A stretch of DNA of 64,000 nucleotides from Pedobacter sp. SL55 (GCF_026625705.1 NZ_CP113059.1:868001-932000), one strand, 5' to 3'. Positions 48,901-58,578 are shown, counted from the first letter of the stretch. Numbers and translations: made by a program. The notes: generated by a model not told the origin, from the letters alone.

Positions 48901-49809
48901 ATGAGCAGGTTTGCCATAGAAACAGTTGGGCTTAATCATCATTTTGGCTCACAAGTGGTAGTTAAGAATTTATCACTACAAGTACCTAAAGGAAGTATTT
49001 ATGGCTTTTTAGGTCCTAATGGCGCAGGTAAAACTACTACCATTAAGATTTTACTTAACCTATTACAATCTCCAGCAGATACTGTTTTTATATTTGGCCA
49101 AGAGCTTAACCACAACCGCATTGCCTGTTTAGGCAAAATGGGTTCTTTGGTAGAACAACCTGCTATTTACGCACATTTAAGTGGCAAAGAAAACCTAATT
49201 AACCGTTGCATACTTTTAGGCATCAACAAAAGCAAAGCTGATGAAATGCTTGCCTTAGTTGGCCTAACCGAAGCTGCCACCAAAAAAGCTGGCAAATACT
49301 CGTTGGGCATGAAACAACGCTTGGGCATTGCACTAGCTTTAATTGCCGATCCAGAACTTTTGCTGCTAGATGAACCTACCAATGGCTTAGACCCCAATGG
49401 CATTATAGAAATTAGAAACCTGATGGTTGAATTGACCAGCAAACATGGCAAAACCATACTCGTATCAAGCCATTTGTTGGCAGAAATTGAAAGAACGGCT
49501 ACCCACGTGGGTATCATCAACAAAGGCGAAATGCTTTTTCAAGGTACCATTAACGAGTTACAAGATTTAAGCAAGCCATCTATCAAAATAGAAGTAGATG
49601 ACCAAGCAGCAGCTACCAATATATTAAGTAGCAACGGAGCAGAAGTCATTAGTGAGGAAGAAGGAAATATACATATTACCTATACCGGTAAAGCCGACAT
49701 GGGCAAGCTAAATACCTTATTGGTACAAAATGGAGTAACTGTTTACAGTATCAAAACCGATAAAAAAGACCTAGAAAATTTGTTTTTGGATATCACATCG
49801 AAGAATTAA
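48901..49809 (+). CDS. ABC transporter ATP-binding protein
   Basis: This is the ATPase of a two-component ABC-2-type exporter. The 302 residues have Walker A FLGPNGAGKTTTIK near 37, signature SLGMKQRLGIALAL near 137, Walker B LLLLDEPTNGLDP near 157 and an H-loop SSHLL near 194. A C-terminal extension (about 215-302) is typical of bacitracin/DrrA-like ATPases. It follows the small membrane peptide by 2 nt. The permease gene is 138 nt downstream across a duplicated stretch. A LytTR-regulated lantibiotic-style resistance or export role is an inference. Confidence 0.93.
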   Translation: MSRFAIETVGLNHHFGSQVVVKNLSLQVPKGSIYGFLGPNGAGKTTTIKILLNLLQSPADTVFIFGQELNHNRIACLGKMGSLVEQPAIYAHLSGKENLINRCILLGINKSKADEMLALVGLTEAATKKAGKYSLGMKQRLGIALALIADPELLLLDEPTNGLDPNGIIEIRNLMVELTSKHGKTILVSSHLLAEIERTATHVGIINKGEMLFQGTINELQDLSKPSIKIEVDDQAAATNILSSNGAEVISEEEGNIHITYTGKADMGKLNTLLVQNGVTVYSIKTDKKDLENLFLDITSKN

Positions 49810-49829
49810 AACTACAAGGAGAAATGACC

Positions 49830-49943
49830 AATAATCAAGCACCAATTTCCAAAAACCAAAAACCAAAAAACTAACCAACCAAACATCTAATAATCAAGCA
49901 CCAATTTCCAAAAAACCAAACATCCAAAAAACTAACCAACCAA
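49830..49943. repeat. Direct repeat of about 55 bp between ATPase and permease genes
   Basis: The first copy (49830-49883) and the second (49889-49943), both starting AATAATCAAGCACCAATTTC, are offset by 59 bp and differ by small indels in A/C runs. The region is very low in G and T on the plus strand. It probably arose by tandem duplication of an intergenic stretch. No gene lies in it. Confidence 0.7.
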
Positions 49944-49947
49944 TAAC

Positions 49948-50745
49948 ATGCGATCATTTTTTATCTCACTACAATCAGAGTTTTATAAATCCCGCAAAAC
50001 TTTAGCGTTTTGGGCAGCCATTATTGTTCCGGTAGTAATTTGCGGCTTAATTGCCTTTGGTTATTATAGCAGTTCCGAGAAAATATTGAAATACAACTAC
50101 CCTGGCATGGTACTTTGGTTCAAATACAGCAGTGCTGCTTTGGGCGTAATGGGCATGCTAATTTTGCCTTTTTACGTGATGTTTATGGCATTTTCTGTCA
50201 ACAACATTGAGCACAAAAACGATACTTGGAAAACCTTGTTCTCGCAGCCTTTAAATAAATTTTCTATTTACGCGGCCAAATACATGTATGCTGCAATGCT
50301 CTTGCTCATTTGCATTTTACTTTTCCCAATACTTACCTACGCCAGTGGATATTTATTACAGGCATTGGTTCCCAAATATACTTTTAAGGATTACGACCCG
50401 GCCATCATACTCACTCGCTTTTACGGCAAGCTTTTCTTAGCTTCTTTAGGTATCCTTTCCATCCAATTTGTGTTGAGCTTAATTTGGAGCGATTTTTTAA
50501 AGCCAATGGGCATTGGTTTCATAGGAACCATTGCAGGTATTATTACAGCTAACGTGGGTTGGAAACATGCTTATTTAATTCCCTACAGCGCCCCTACTTT
50601 AGCACTTAGGGCTGCCGAAGGAAGTAAAAATTCGAGACCAGAAGATTTACCCATTTTTACGCAAGAAATATGGGTAAGTTTAGCTTATGCCGCCGTGCTA
50701 TTTATTGCAGGTTATTTTATCCTCTCCAAAAGGAATATCAAATAA
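49948..50745 (+). CDS. ABC transporter permease
   Basis: The 265-residue protein is an ABC-2-type permease with six membrane segments (about 18-37, 55-80, 105-130, 150-175, 180-200 and 235-258). The N-terminus SLQSEFYKSRKTLAFWAAI resembles bacitracin-export-type permeases. It follows the ATPase and is followed by a terminator at 50772-50795. Together with the upstream LytS/LytTR pair the layout resembles antimicrobial-peptide resistance modules, which is an inference. Confidence 0.9.
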   Translation: MRSFFISLQSEFYKSRKTLAFWAAIIVPVVICGLIAFGYYSSSEKILKYNYPGMVLWFKYSSAALGVMGMLILPFYVMFMAFSVNNIEHKNDTWKTLFSQPLNKFSIYAAKYMYAAMLLLICILLFPILTYASGYLLQALVPKYTFKDYDPAIILTRFYGKLFLASLGILSIQFVLSLIWSDFLKPMGIGFIGTIAGIITANVGWKHAYLIPYSAPTLALRAAEGSKNSRPEDLPIFTQEIWVSLAYAAVLFIAGYFILSKRNIK

Positions 50746-50771
50746 AGATTTTTTAGTTTAGTTAATAATGG

Positions 50772-50795
50772 AGGCGGCTGGTTACCGCCTTTTTT
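50772..50795 (+). terminator. Terminator of the ABC transporter operon
   Basis: AGGCGG (50772-50777) pairs with CCGCCT (50785-50790), followed by TTTTT. Confidence 0.7.
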
Positions 50796-50862
50796 GTTTA
50801 TCCTCCAGATTTAAGCATAAGCGCCTAATACGGAAACATTTAATTTCTAGATGAATTTTTAT

Positions 50863-50870
50863 TAAATTTG
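50863..50870 (+). promoter_or_regulatory. -7 promoter box (TAnnTTTG) of the toxin-antitoxin pair
   Basis: TAAATTTG, a perfect consensus match about 20 nt upstream of the ATG at 50891. Confidence 0.45.
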
Positions 50871-50890
50871 TTTATCATCAAGAGCTAAAA

Positions 50891-51094
50891 ATGGAAACTT
50901 ATCTTGTACATCCCAATAAATCACAGGAAAAAGCATTAAAGGCTTTCTTAAAAGCTTTAGCTGTACCTTATGAAAAAAGAAAGGGAGAGCCTATTCCTGC
51001 GCATGTTGTAGAGGGAATTAAAAAAGGACAAGAGCAACTCAAAAATGGCTTAGGAAAGACATCGGAAGAAGTATTTAAAAAATACGACAAGTAG
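50891..51094 (+). CDS. Putative antitoxin (DUF2683-like)
   Basis: The 67-residue protein starts METYLVHPNKSQEKALKAFL, a pattern typical of small Bacteroidota proteins paired with RelE/ParE toxins. The remainder is charged and helical (IPAHVVEGIKKGQEQLKNG). The toxin-like gene starts 2 nt downstream. Function is inferred from pairing and from family resemblance only. Confidence 0.75.
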   Translation: METYLVHPNKSQEKALKAFLKALAVPYEKRKGEPIPAHVVEGIKKGQEQLKNGLGKTSEEVFKKYDK

Positions 51095-51096
51095 TA

Positions 51097-51373
51097 ATGC
51101 AAATAGTTTGGTCTCCACAAGCAGAGGAAACTTTCGATTCGATCATCAACTTTATCATCAACAATTGGGGAGTCTCAGCCTCGAAAAATTTTATCAAAAA
51201 AAACGAAGAAATTATTGATTTCAATAGCTTCGATGCCGCAAATGTTTCCTGAAACCCTGTTACAGAATGTTAGAAAGGCGGTAATTACACCACAGTCTAG
51301 CCTATTTTATGAAATTCGTGAGCAAGAGATATGGCTACTCTATTTTTGGGACAACAGACAAGAAGCATTGTAA
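51097..51373 (+). pseudogene. RelE/ParE family toxin, frameshifted
   Basis: The frame begins MQIVWSPQAEETFDSIINF, like ParE toxins, and stops early after EIIDFNSFDAANVS. Removing one T from the TTT at about 51221-51223 gives EEIIDSIASMPQMFPE, then QNVRKAVITPQSSLFYEI, REQEIWLLYFWDNRQEAL and a TAA at 51371, a complete 91-residue toxin. The indel is in a short TTT, not a long run, so a real inactivation is more plausible here than elsewhere. The antitoxin just upstream is intact, which fits a decayed toxin. Confidence 0.8.
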
Positions 51374-51390
51374 ATATTTTTGTTTGTGTT

Positions 51391-52749
51391 TTACCTTACC
51401 GGTTTTGGAATAACCACCAAACTCTCGTGCCCATTTTCATCCACGGATTGTACGCCAAAAAAGTAATTATCCTTCGAATAGTTTAAAACAGTCTGGTTGT
51501 CTTTCACAAAAAATTTACGTTCCCAAAATGGGCTGGTAGTTTCCCTCATTAAAACATAATAGCCATAAGGCAATTTTCCTTTCGGAGCGTCCCATTTCAA
51601 AGTTGTTTTATTGGTTAAGCCCGAAGTTACTACACCCACATTTTCGGGTTCTTGGGTTGATAGTGCCAAATTAGCCATTACCGCCATATTCATCCTAGTT
51701 ACTTTTTGTAAATAGTTGTAATCTACATATTCAGGCAAATCACCAAACTTAAAACCATTTTCTGTTCTCACATCTTGGTGTTGGCGATTAAAATCTTCGT
51801 TCATTTCCGTAATTCGAACAGCGGTAAATCCCTGTTGCGAAAAAGAAGTATGATCGCCACCACGCAAAAAGCGATCTCTACGGTAAATCAGTTTTACTTC
51901 TAGCTGATCTATGTATCGCTCTGCCACTTCTTTAATGTACCTAGCCGCTTGGCGGGCATTACCATCATTTTCGGTACCCGCAGCTAACCGTGCTGCGGCT
52001 TGGGCAGGCGTTTCTAAAGCAGAAACACCTTCGCTAAAAACACGCACACTCTTGTTGTCTTTAATATCGGTTTCCATCCCGTAAGAGTTGCCAACAATAT
52101 CATTATTCATTAGCAAATGCACGTTCCAGCCTTCTGCCTTGGCTCGTTTGGCCAAATTAGCAGCCCCGTACAAACCTTGCTCTTCGCCCACAAAAGCTAC
52201 AAAAACCAAGGTGCTGCTAAACTGATGTTTGCTCATGATACGAGCCATTTCCATTACCGCGGCAACACCAGAAGCATCGTCGTTAGCGCCTGGTGCAAAA
52301 TCTTTGATATTCATTACATCGGTAACTCTAGAATCGTAATGCCCAGAAACCATGAGCATCCGTTTGTCTGTAGGATCTGAGCCTGGTAAAACGGCCATCA
52401 CATTTTTCAAAACTACTGGCTCCTTAATTCTACGGCCATCGGCTGGCTGCGTAAAAGTGTCAAAGGAAACTTGTAGTCGTCCGCCGCTTTCTGCTGCATA
52501 TTTTTCAAACTCACTTTTAATCCAATTTCTAGCAGCCCCAACTCCCTTGGTCTTACTTAGCGTATCGCTAAGTGTGTGCCTTGTATGGAATGAGACCATT
52601 TTCCGCACCAATGTTTCCAAATTAGCTGCCGAAACTTCATTTAACATCGATACAATAGCGGGATCTTTTATCTCTGTTTTTTGAGCGTAGCTAGTTTTAA
52701 TCGCAAAAAAACATAGACAAATGGCAATGGTTTGTTTTAGGTATTTCAT
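51391..52749 (-). CDS. M28 family metallopeptidase (exported)
   Basis: A zinc aminopeptidase-type enzyme. The 452 residues have a signal peptide (MKYLKQTIAICLCFFAIKTSYAQ) and the M28 domain with LMVSGHYDSRVTD near 135, PGANDDASGVAA near 152, FVGEEQGLYGA near 187 and GGDHTSFSQQG near 295, all zinc ligands. A fibronectin-like C-terminal region follows (about 350-452). The start is placed at 52749 (MKYLKQ) because the signal begins there; an in-frame ATG at 52800 and other start codons further upstream would add extra residues without purpose. It is divergent from a second M28 gene. Confidence 0.92.
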   Translation of the reverse strand: MKYLKQTIAICLCFFAIKTSYAQKTEIKDPAIVSMLNEVSAANLETLVRKMVSFHTRHTLSDTLSKTKGVGAARNWIKSEFEKYAAESGGRLQVSFDTFTQPADGRRIKEPVVLKNVMAVLPGSDPTDKRMLMVSGHYDSRVTDVMNIKDFAPGANDDASGVAAVMEMARIMSKHQFSSTLVFVAFVGEEQGLYGAANLAKRAKAEGWNVHLLMNNDIVGNSYGMETDIKDNKSVRVFSEGVSALETPAQAAARLAAGTENDGNARQAARYIKEVAERYIDQLEVKLIYRRDRFLRGGDHTSFSQQGFTAVRITEMNEDFNRQHQDVRTENGFKFGDLPEYVDYNYLQKVTRMNMAVMANLALSTQEPENVGVVTSGLTNKTTLKWDAPKGKLPYGYYVLMRETTSPFWERKFFVKDNQTVLNYSKDNYFFGVQSVDENGHESLVVIPKPVR

Positions 52750-52848
52750 CTTAAGTATAGCTTGTAAAATTCTGAATAGAAAGTTACAAGTTTTTCGCAT
52801 TAGCTGTAAATTCACACCATATTGTTACTTAACCTAAACAAATCATTT

Positions 52849-54426
52849 ATGATAAAGAAATTTACCATTGGCGCATTAGCCATCGCATTTTCTATGAGTA
52901 CAATGCAAACTTGGGCACAAGAACCAGTTAATGCAGATGCGGTACAGAAAATTAGAAAAGAAGGATTAGAAAACTCGAAAGTAATGGACATTGCTTTCCA
53001 AATTACAGATGTAATTGGCCCTCGTTTAGCCAATTCTCCAGGTATAAAAAAGGGAAGAGACTGGGCTGTAAAATACTTTACCGACTTGGGTTTAAAAAAT
53101 GCCAAACAAGAAACTTGGGGCGATTTTGGTAAAGGCTGGTCGGTAGAAAGATACTATGCCGCTACTACCGCACCATTTTACAGACCCATTATTGGTTACC
53201 CTAAAGCTTGGACACCAGGCACCAACGGCCCAATTAAATCTGAAGTGGTTTTAATTAAAGCAGATACTGTAACCGATTTAGAAAAATACAAAGGCAAATT
53301 AGCTGGTAAAATTGTGGTAATCGAATCGGTTATGGTGCAACCATTAAAAAATTCGTACACACCAGATGTTACCCGCCACACTGATGAAAAACTAGCAGAA
53401 ATGGCTGCGGCAGAACCTGCGGCTCCGGGGCAAGGCAGAGGTGGACGTGGTGGCAACAACCAAATGGCCATGATGATGCGTATGCGTCAAAACAGAGTTG
53501 CCATTAACGAGATGTTATTACAAGAAAAAGTAGGCTTAATTTTAACTTACGCTCGTGGTAACTACGGCACTTTCTTTACCAGCAATGGTGCTTCTTATGC
53601 AATGGATGCCAAACCAGTTAATCCTGAATTGGAAGTATCGGCAGAAGATTTCTTGCATATTTTACGTTTACTGCGTGCTGGGCAAAAAGTAGAAGTAGAG
53701 GCAGAAGTAAAAACTACTTTCTACGCTGACGACGCCAAGGGATATAATGTAATTGCCGAAATTCCGGGTACAGATAAAAAATTGAAAGATGAAATTGTAA
53801 TGTTAGGGGCGCACTTCGATTCGTGGCACTCTGGAACTGGGGCAACAGATAATGCTGCTGGTTCTATTGTAATGATTGAGGTAATGCGTATTTTAAAAGC
53901 TATTGATTTTAAACCGAAAAGGACCATCAGAATTGCACTTTGGGATGCCGAAGAACAAGGGCTATACGGCTCAAGAGGCTACGTGAAGAAACATTTTGCA
54001 GACCCTACCAAGATGGAGTTGTTACCAGAGCACCACAAATTAAGCGCTTACTACAACTTAGATAACGGAACTGGTGCCGTTCGCGGTATTTATTTACAAG
54101 GCAATGCGGCAGCTAGAGATATTTTCCAAGCTTGGTTAAACCCATTTGCAGATTTAGGCGCCAAAACCGTAACCATTAACAACACTGGCGGTACCGACCA
54201 CCAAGCTTACGATGCCGTTGGCTTGCCAGGTTTCCAGTTTATCCAAGATCCAATGGATTACAATACCCGTACGCATCACACTAACCAAGATACTTACGAT
54301 AGATTGGTAGAAGATGATTTGAAGAAATCGGCAACCATCATCGCTTCGTTTGTATATCACACTTCTGAGCGTGCCCAAAAAATACCTCGTAAAGAATTAC
54401 CTAAGCCAGTGGCTCCTCGTAACTAG
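52849..54426 (+). CDS. M28 family metallopeptidase with protease-associated domain (exported)
   Basis: The 525 residues have a signal peptide (MIKKFTIGALAIAFSMSTMQTWA), a protease-associated insert (about 115-280, with a Gly/Arg-rich GQGRGGRGGNNQM near 190) and the M28 domain with MLGAHFDSWHSGTGATDN near 315, WDAEEQGLYGSRGY near 365, LDNGTG near 402 and GGTDHQAYDAVGLPGFQFI near 445. The start at 52849 is preferred; an upstream TTG at 52822 would add nine residues. It is divergent from the other M28 gene across 99 nt, and a shared role in peptide use is likely. Confidence 0.92.
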   Translation: MIKKFTIGALAIAFSMSTMQTWAQEPVNADAVQKIRKEGLENSKVMDIAFQITDVIGPRLANSPGIKKGRDWAVKYFTDLGLKNAKQETWGDFGKGWSVERYYAATTAPFYRPIIGYPKAWTPGTNGPIKSEVVLIKADTVTDLEKYKGKLAGKIVVIESVMVQPLKNSYTPDVTRHTDEKLAEMAAAEPAAPGQGRGGRGGNNQMAMMMRMRQNRVAINEMLLQEKVGLILTYARGNYGTFFTSNGASYAMDAKPVNPELEVSAEDFLHILRLLRAGQKVEVEAEVKTTFYADDAKGYNVIAEIPGTDKKLKDEIVMLGAHFDSWHSGTGATDNAAGSIVMIEVMRILKAIDFKPKRTIRIALWDAEEQGLYGSRGYVKKHFADPTKMELLPEHHKLSAYYNLDNGTGAVRGIYLQGNAAARDIFQAWLNPFADLGAKTVTINNTGGTDHQAYDAVGLPGFQFIQDPMDYNTRTHHTNQDTYDRLVEDDLKKSATIIASFVYHTSERAQKIPRKELPKPVAPRN

Positions 54427-54439
54427 GAATTAATATTTT

Positions 54440-54494
54440 AACCACACAGACACATATTCTTGAAATAAAGAACTATGTGTCTATGTGGTTTTTT
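54440..54494. terminator. Bidirectional terminator-like hairpin
   Basis: AACCACACAGACACATA (54440-54456) and TATGTGTCTATGTGGTT (54474-54490) pair with one mismatch. A T run follows the right arm and an A-rich run precedes the left. It lies between the convergent M28 and beta-CASP genes. Confidence 0.7.
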
Positions 54495-54504
54495 AATTAC
54501 AAAC

Positions 54505-55911
54505 TCAAAAAGACAATTCAAAAGCTTGGTGCCTATCAGGTATCTCTACATTTGCAAAACCAGCGGCGTGAAGTTTTTCCTTAAAAACTTGTTGCACCTC
54601 ATACTCGCCGTGTACCAAAAATATTTTCTTCACTTTGCTGGCATCTTGGCCAGAGAGAAACTGTAGCAAATCATTATAATCGCCATGCGCACTCATAGAT
54701 TGTATACTCTGCACCTCAGCCTGCACCTCAAATCTATCGCCAAAAATGCCCACTTCTTTAGCTCCATTCTTTAGCCTGCCACCCAAAGAATTTGGTTCGC
54801 AATAACCCACCAATAAAATAGTATTTTTAGCATGGCCGATACAATTTTTGATATGGTGTTTTACCCTACCAGCTTCGGCCATACCAGAGGCAGATATAAT
54901 GATACAAGGTTCTGGGTTGGCATTAAGGGCAATAGACTCTTCGGCACTTTCTACGTAATGTAAGTGTTCAAAATCAAAAGGGTTGTCATCAATCTTCATG
55001 ATATCCAAAACTTCGTTATTAAAACCTTCTGCGTGGTTTTCTACAATGGCAGTGGCCTTGGCCGAGAGTGGACTATCAACATAAACATTTACTTTTGGCA
55101 AACGATCTTCTAAGTCTAAATTGCTGAGCACATGTAGAATTTCCTGCGTTCTTCCCACGCTAAAAGCAGGGATAATCACTTTTCCTTTCTTCTCTACGCA
55201 GGTTTTAACTACCACATCTAGCAGAGCCTTTGCCGTAGGTTGGGCATCTTTGTGTAGCTTATCTCCGTACGTAGATTCTAGCAAAATATAATCTGCCTGC
55301 GGAAAAGGCTGTGGTGCTCGTAACAACAAGTCTCCATACTGACCAACATCACCACTAAAGCTCAAACTCGTTGTATTCCCATTTTCGGTAATCTGCAAAT
55401 ACACCGATGCACTGCCTATGATATGCCCAGCATCAAAAAATTGAAGCGTAACACCCTCGGCAATTACAATTTCCTTATGGTAAGGCACCACCTCAAAAAG
55501 ACTAATCGCTTTTAGTGCATCGGCCTCTTCGTAAAGTGCCTCTTCTAAGGGCAAGCCTCGTTTAGCTAATTTCTTATTTTTATATTTTAAATCTCCAGCC
55601 TGAATTTTGGCAGAATCTAACAGTAAAATTTTTGCCAATTCTCTAGTGGCCGATGTTCCATAAATCTTTCCTTTAAAGCCTTGCGCAACCAAACGTGGAA
55701 TTAAACCGCTATGATCAATATGCGCATGAGAAAGCACTAGTAAATCTACTTCTGCAGGATTAAAACCGAAATTTTCGTTAAGTTCTTCCGTCTCCTGTCC
55801 CATTCCTTGGAACATGCCGCAGTCTAACAAAATTTTTGTTCCGTTATTGAGCGTAATTAGGTGTTTACTTCCGGTAACGTTTCTAGCAGCGCCGTGAAAA
55901 GATATTTTCAT
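54505..55911 (-). CDS. Beta-CASP metallo-beta-lactamase-fold RNA hydrolase
   Basis: Proteins of the CPSF73/Ysh1 type process RNA ends. The 468 residues show HAHIDHSGLIPRL near 59, FSGDVGQYGDLLL near 185, ILLESTYGDKLH near 205 and a beta-CASP/RMMBL tail (MSAHGDYNDL near 405 and IFLVHGE near 432). The start is placed at 55911 (MKISFHGAARN); a further in-frame start at 55938 would add nine residues. Length is normal. It is not a beta-lactamase. Confidence 0.92.
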   Translation of the reverse strand: MKISFHGAARNVTGSKHLITLNNGTKILLDCGMFQGMGQETEELNENFGFNPAEVDLLVLSHAHIDHSGLIPRLVAQGFKGKIYGTSATRELAKILLLDSAKIQAGDLKYKNKKLAKRGLPLEEALYEEADALKAISLFEVVPYHKEIVIAEGVTLQFFDAGHIIGSASVYLQITENGNTTSLSFSGDVGQYGDLLLRAPQPFPQADYILLESTYGDKLHKDAQPTAKALLDVVVKTCVEKKGKVIIPAFSVGRTQEILHVLSNLDLEDRLPKVNVYVDSPLSAKATAIVENHAEGFNNEVLDIMKIDDNPFDFEHLHYVESAEESIALNANPEPCIIISASGMAEAGRVKHHIKNCIGHAKNTILLVGYCEPNSLGGRLKNGAKEVGIFGDRFEVQAEVQSIQSMSAHGDYNDLLQFLSGQDASKVKKIFLVHGEYEVQQVFKEKLHAAGFANVEIPDRHQAFELSF

Positions 55912-55938
55912 AGTTAGATTTTTAATCAATGATAGCAA

Positions 55939-56250
55939 AAAGTTTGGATTGTTAGTTCATTAGTGTGAAAGTCGGCAAAGTCCGAAAGTTCTCCAACAAC
56001 CTTTCATCCCGACCCTAGCGGTGATCTTTGAATCGTTTTGCTTTATGGTTATTGGTTTATTAGTTATTAGGGATTGGTCATTGAATATTAATTCATTTTT
56101 GCATCGCGTATTCGGAACAAGTCCTGTGGCTTAACCAAAATAAATCATTAAAAATTTTGAAAACTAAAATATTAGTTATAGATTAGTGTTAGATATCTAA
56201 AACTAGTTCAGCGCTTTGCAAGGCAAGAACTTAAAAAACAACATCAAAAA
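55939..56250. other. Gene-free stretch upstream of the BlaI-like operon
   Basis: No gene was seen. The region just upstream of the BlaI-like gene has repeats of TTAGT/ACTAA units (near 56164-56205), a possible operator for the regulator, but no clean palindrome was identified. Confidence 0.4.
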
Positions 56251-56628
56251 ATGGAAATTAAAGATTTAACTAAGGCAGAAGAGCAAATTATGCAAGTTTT
56301 ATGGCAATTGGAAAGCGCTTTTGTAAAGGAAGTTATCGATCAGCTGCCAGACCCAAAACCTGCATACAACACGGTTTCTACCATTATCCGCATTTTAGAA
56401 GTAAAAGGCTTTATTGGTCACGAAGCTTTTGGAAAAGCACACAAATACCATCCATTAATTTCTAAAGAAGAGTACAAAAGACATGCTACGGAAAAGCTGT
56501 TGGGCAACTATTTCGAAAACAGTGTAGAAAGTATGTTTTCTTTTTTCGTAAAAGAAGAAAAACTCGACTTGAGTGATGTTGACGAGATCTTAAAAATGAT
56601 TAACAAATTTAAAAACAAACCAAAATGA
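56251..56628 (+). CDS. BlaI/MecI/CopY family transcriptional repressor
   Basis: The 125-residue protein has a winged-helix domain with LTKAEEQIMQVLWQLESAFV near 5, PKPAYNTVSTIIRILEVKGF near 33 and FGKAHKYHPLISKEEYKRH near 59. In this family the repressor is released when the partner BlaR1/M56 membrane peptidase is activated. The M56 gene overlaps it by 4 nt, as in Bacteroidota BlaI-BlaR1-like pairs. It probably represses its own operon; the inducer is unknown. Confidence 0.93.
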   Translation: MEIKDLTKAEEQIMQVLWQLESAFVKEVIDQLPDPKPAYNTVSTIIRILEVKGFIGHEAFGKAHKYHPLISKEEYKRHATEKLLGNYFENSVESMFSFFVKEEKLDLSDVDEILKMINKFKNKPK

Positions 56629-58567
56629 GTTGGTCGCACTATTTATTACAGGTTAACATTTATTTGGTTGTATTTTACGCCTTTTATAGGCTTTTACTAG
56701 CCAAAGAAACCTATTTTATTTTAAACAGGATTTATCTAGTTGGCTCTGGGCTTTTTGCCTTAACTATTCCATTTATGAAAATAGATTGGTTTAGCAAACA
56801 AGAGGTAAGTCAGCAGATTTATGTGCAGGTTGAGCAAATTAATCAGTTTATGGTAGCTACCAGCACAAGTACCGATAATGAGCAACAGTTTAGCTGGGCA
56901 GCATTGGTTGTATTGGTGTACTTACTGGGCGTAGCATTTTTTCTTATCCGATTTACGCTACAGCTAGTGGCCGTTAAAAAAATGTTTAAAGGCATTAAAA
57001 GTGGTTTAGCTTTTTCGTTTTGGAACAAGAAAGTAGTTGCCGAAAATTTACCAGAAGCAGCCACAGTAAACCATCACGAAGACATCCACATTAAGCAGCT
57101 ACATACGCTAGATGTTGTTTTCTTTGAGCTCTTAGCCATTATTACTTGGTTTAACCCCATCGTTTATTTATACAAAGAAACCATTAAAAACATTCACGAG
57201 TATTTAGCCGACCAAGCTGCAGCCGAATTTCAAGGTGACAAGGAGGCCTACTCTATGCTTTTGCTAAATCAAGCTTTTGGTGTAAATGTAAATTCGTTAA
57301 CCAACGGTTTCTTTAAAAAATCAATGATTAAAAAAGAATTTTTATGTTGTACAAAGAAAGATCAAGAAAAACGGCAATCATCAAATATGGTGTTGTTGTG
57401 CCGTTATTTGCCGCAGCACTATTGCTGTCTTCGGCAACTGTTAAAGAAAATGAGCAGATTTTGGCCGTAGCCGAGCAAGTACCTTTTGAAGAACTAGAAA
57501 AGGTAGTTACCGAAACCGTAAATACGCCACAAGAAAAAGCTTTAGAAGTAGTTGTTGCCAAGCCAACGGTAAAATTGCCTGAACCGAAAATGCTAAACGA
57601 GGGCGGTATAGAAAAATTTTATAAATTTTTGGCAGACAATGCAAGGTATAGTAAAGAAGCGCAAGCAAATAATGTACAAGGAAATTTAATTGTAAACTTT
57701 ATTGTATACGATAAAAAAATAACCAGTATTACCATTAATCCGAAATTAGGATTTGGCACCGACGAAGAAATCACTAAAGTATTAAGAGCATTTAATTCAG
57801 AGGTTTTTAGCAACGGAAAATATAGCATACGCATTGAGCACCGGTTAAACGGCGCTGCTACACCCATATTAAACGAAGAAGCTAAAAGACAGGCTGGCTA
57901 TACCGCCTTAAATACCATTACTATTATGGGCTATGCGGCTAAAACGACAGGCGATGACAATACCATTTACGGTTTTGTTTCGATGGAAACACCACCAACC
58001 TATCCGGGAGGTATGAGCAAATTTTATCAATTTTTAGGCGAAACGATTAAATATCCTGAAGAAGCTAAGAAAGAAGAGATTCAAGGCGTTGTGTTTGTTT
58101 CGTTTACTGTAGAAAAAGATGGCTCGCTAATGGATATTAAGATAGATCGAAAACTTGGCTATGGCGCAGACGAGGAAGCGGTAAGAGTATTGAAATTAAG
58201 CAGAAAATGGAATCCCGGGCTAATGGATGGGAAACCGGTAAGAGTAAAATATAACTTACCCATTAGGTTTAACTTAAACAATAAAGGCACGGCAACTAAA
58301 AGCAAAATACTAGGCGAACGTGTGGATACCAACAGCTTTTTAAAGGGATCTACTTTCCTTACGGATAAAACCCCGCTTTATATTTTAGATGGCAAACCTT
58401 ACGAAAAAGACATCAAAGAATTAGACCCTAAAGAAATCGAATCGATAACTGTACTTAAAGATGCCAGCACATTGGCCTTATATGGCGAAAAAGCGGTACA
58501 CGGGGTTATTATCATTGTTACTAAAAAAGCTCCAAAGGCAATTACTATAAGCCCTGCTAAAAATTAA
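56625..58567 (+). pseudogene. M56 (BlaR1-like) peptidase with two TonB domains and a plug domain, frameshifted
   Basis: The first frame has three or four membrane segments and the zinc motif HEDIH (residues 151-155), typical of M56 peptidases. It is broken in a run of six A at 57330-57335; seven restore the frame as KSMIKKRIFMLYKERSRKTA and give about 647 residues. The rest has a membrane segment (GVVVPLFAAALLLSSAT), two TonB C-terminal-type domains (about 325-415 and 450-550) and a SusC-like plug motif at the end (TPLYILDGKPYEKDIKELD, IESITVLKDASTLALYGEKA). The overlap with the BlaI-like gene and the operon layout argue for a real product. Confidence 0.85.
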
Positions 58568-58578
58568 ATCGCCGTAAA

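Noticed and set aside
49830..49943. CRISPR-like repeat
   Set aside because: Only two copies with no spacers of even length and no cas genes.
54505..55911. The beta-CASP protein as a second beta-lactamase
   Set aside because: It has the RNA-hydrolase motifs (beta-CASP and RMMBL), not the B1 Cys ligand.
56164..56205. BlaI-type operator
   Set aside because: Repeated TTAGT units are present but no clear palindrome, so it is reported only as part of the gene-free stretch.
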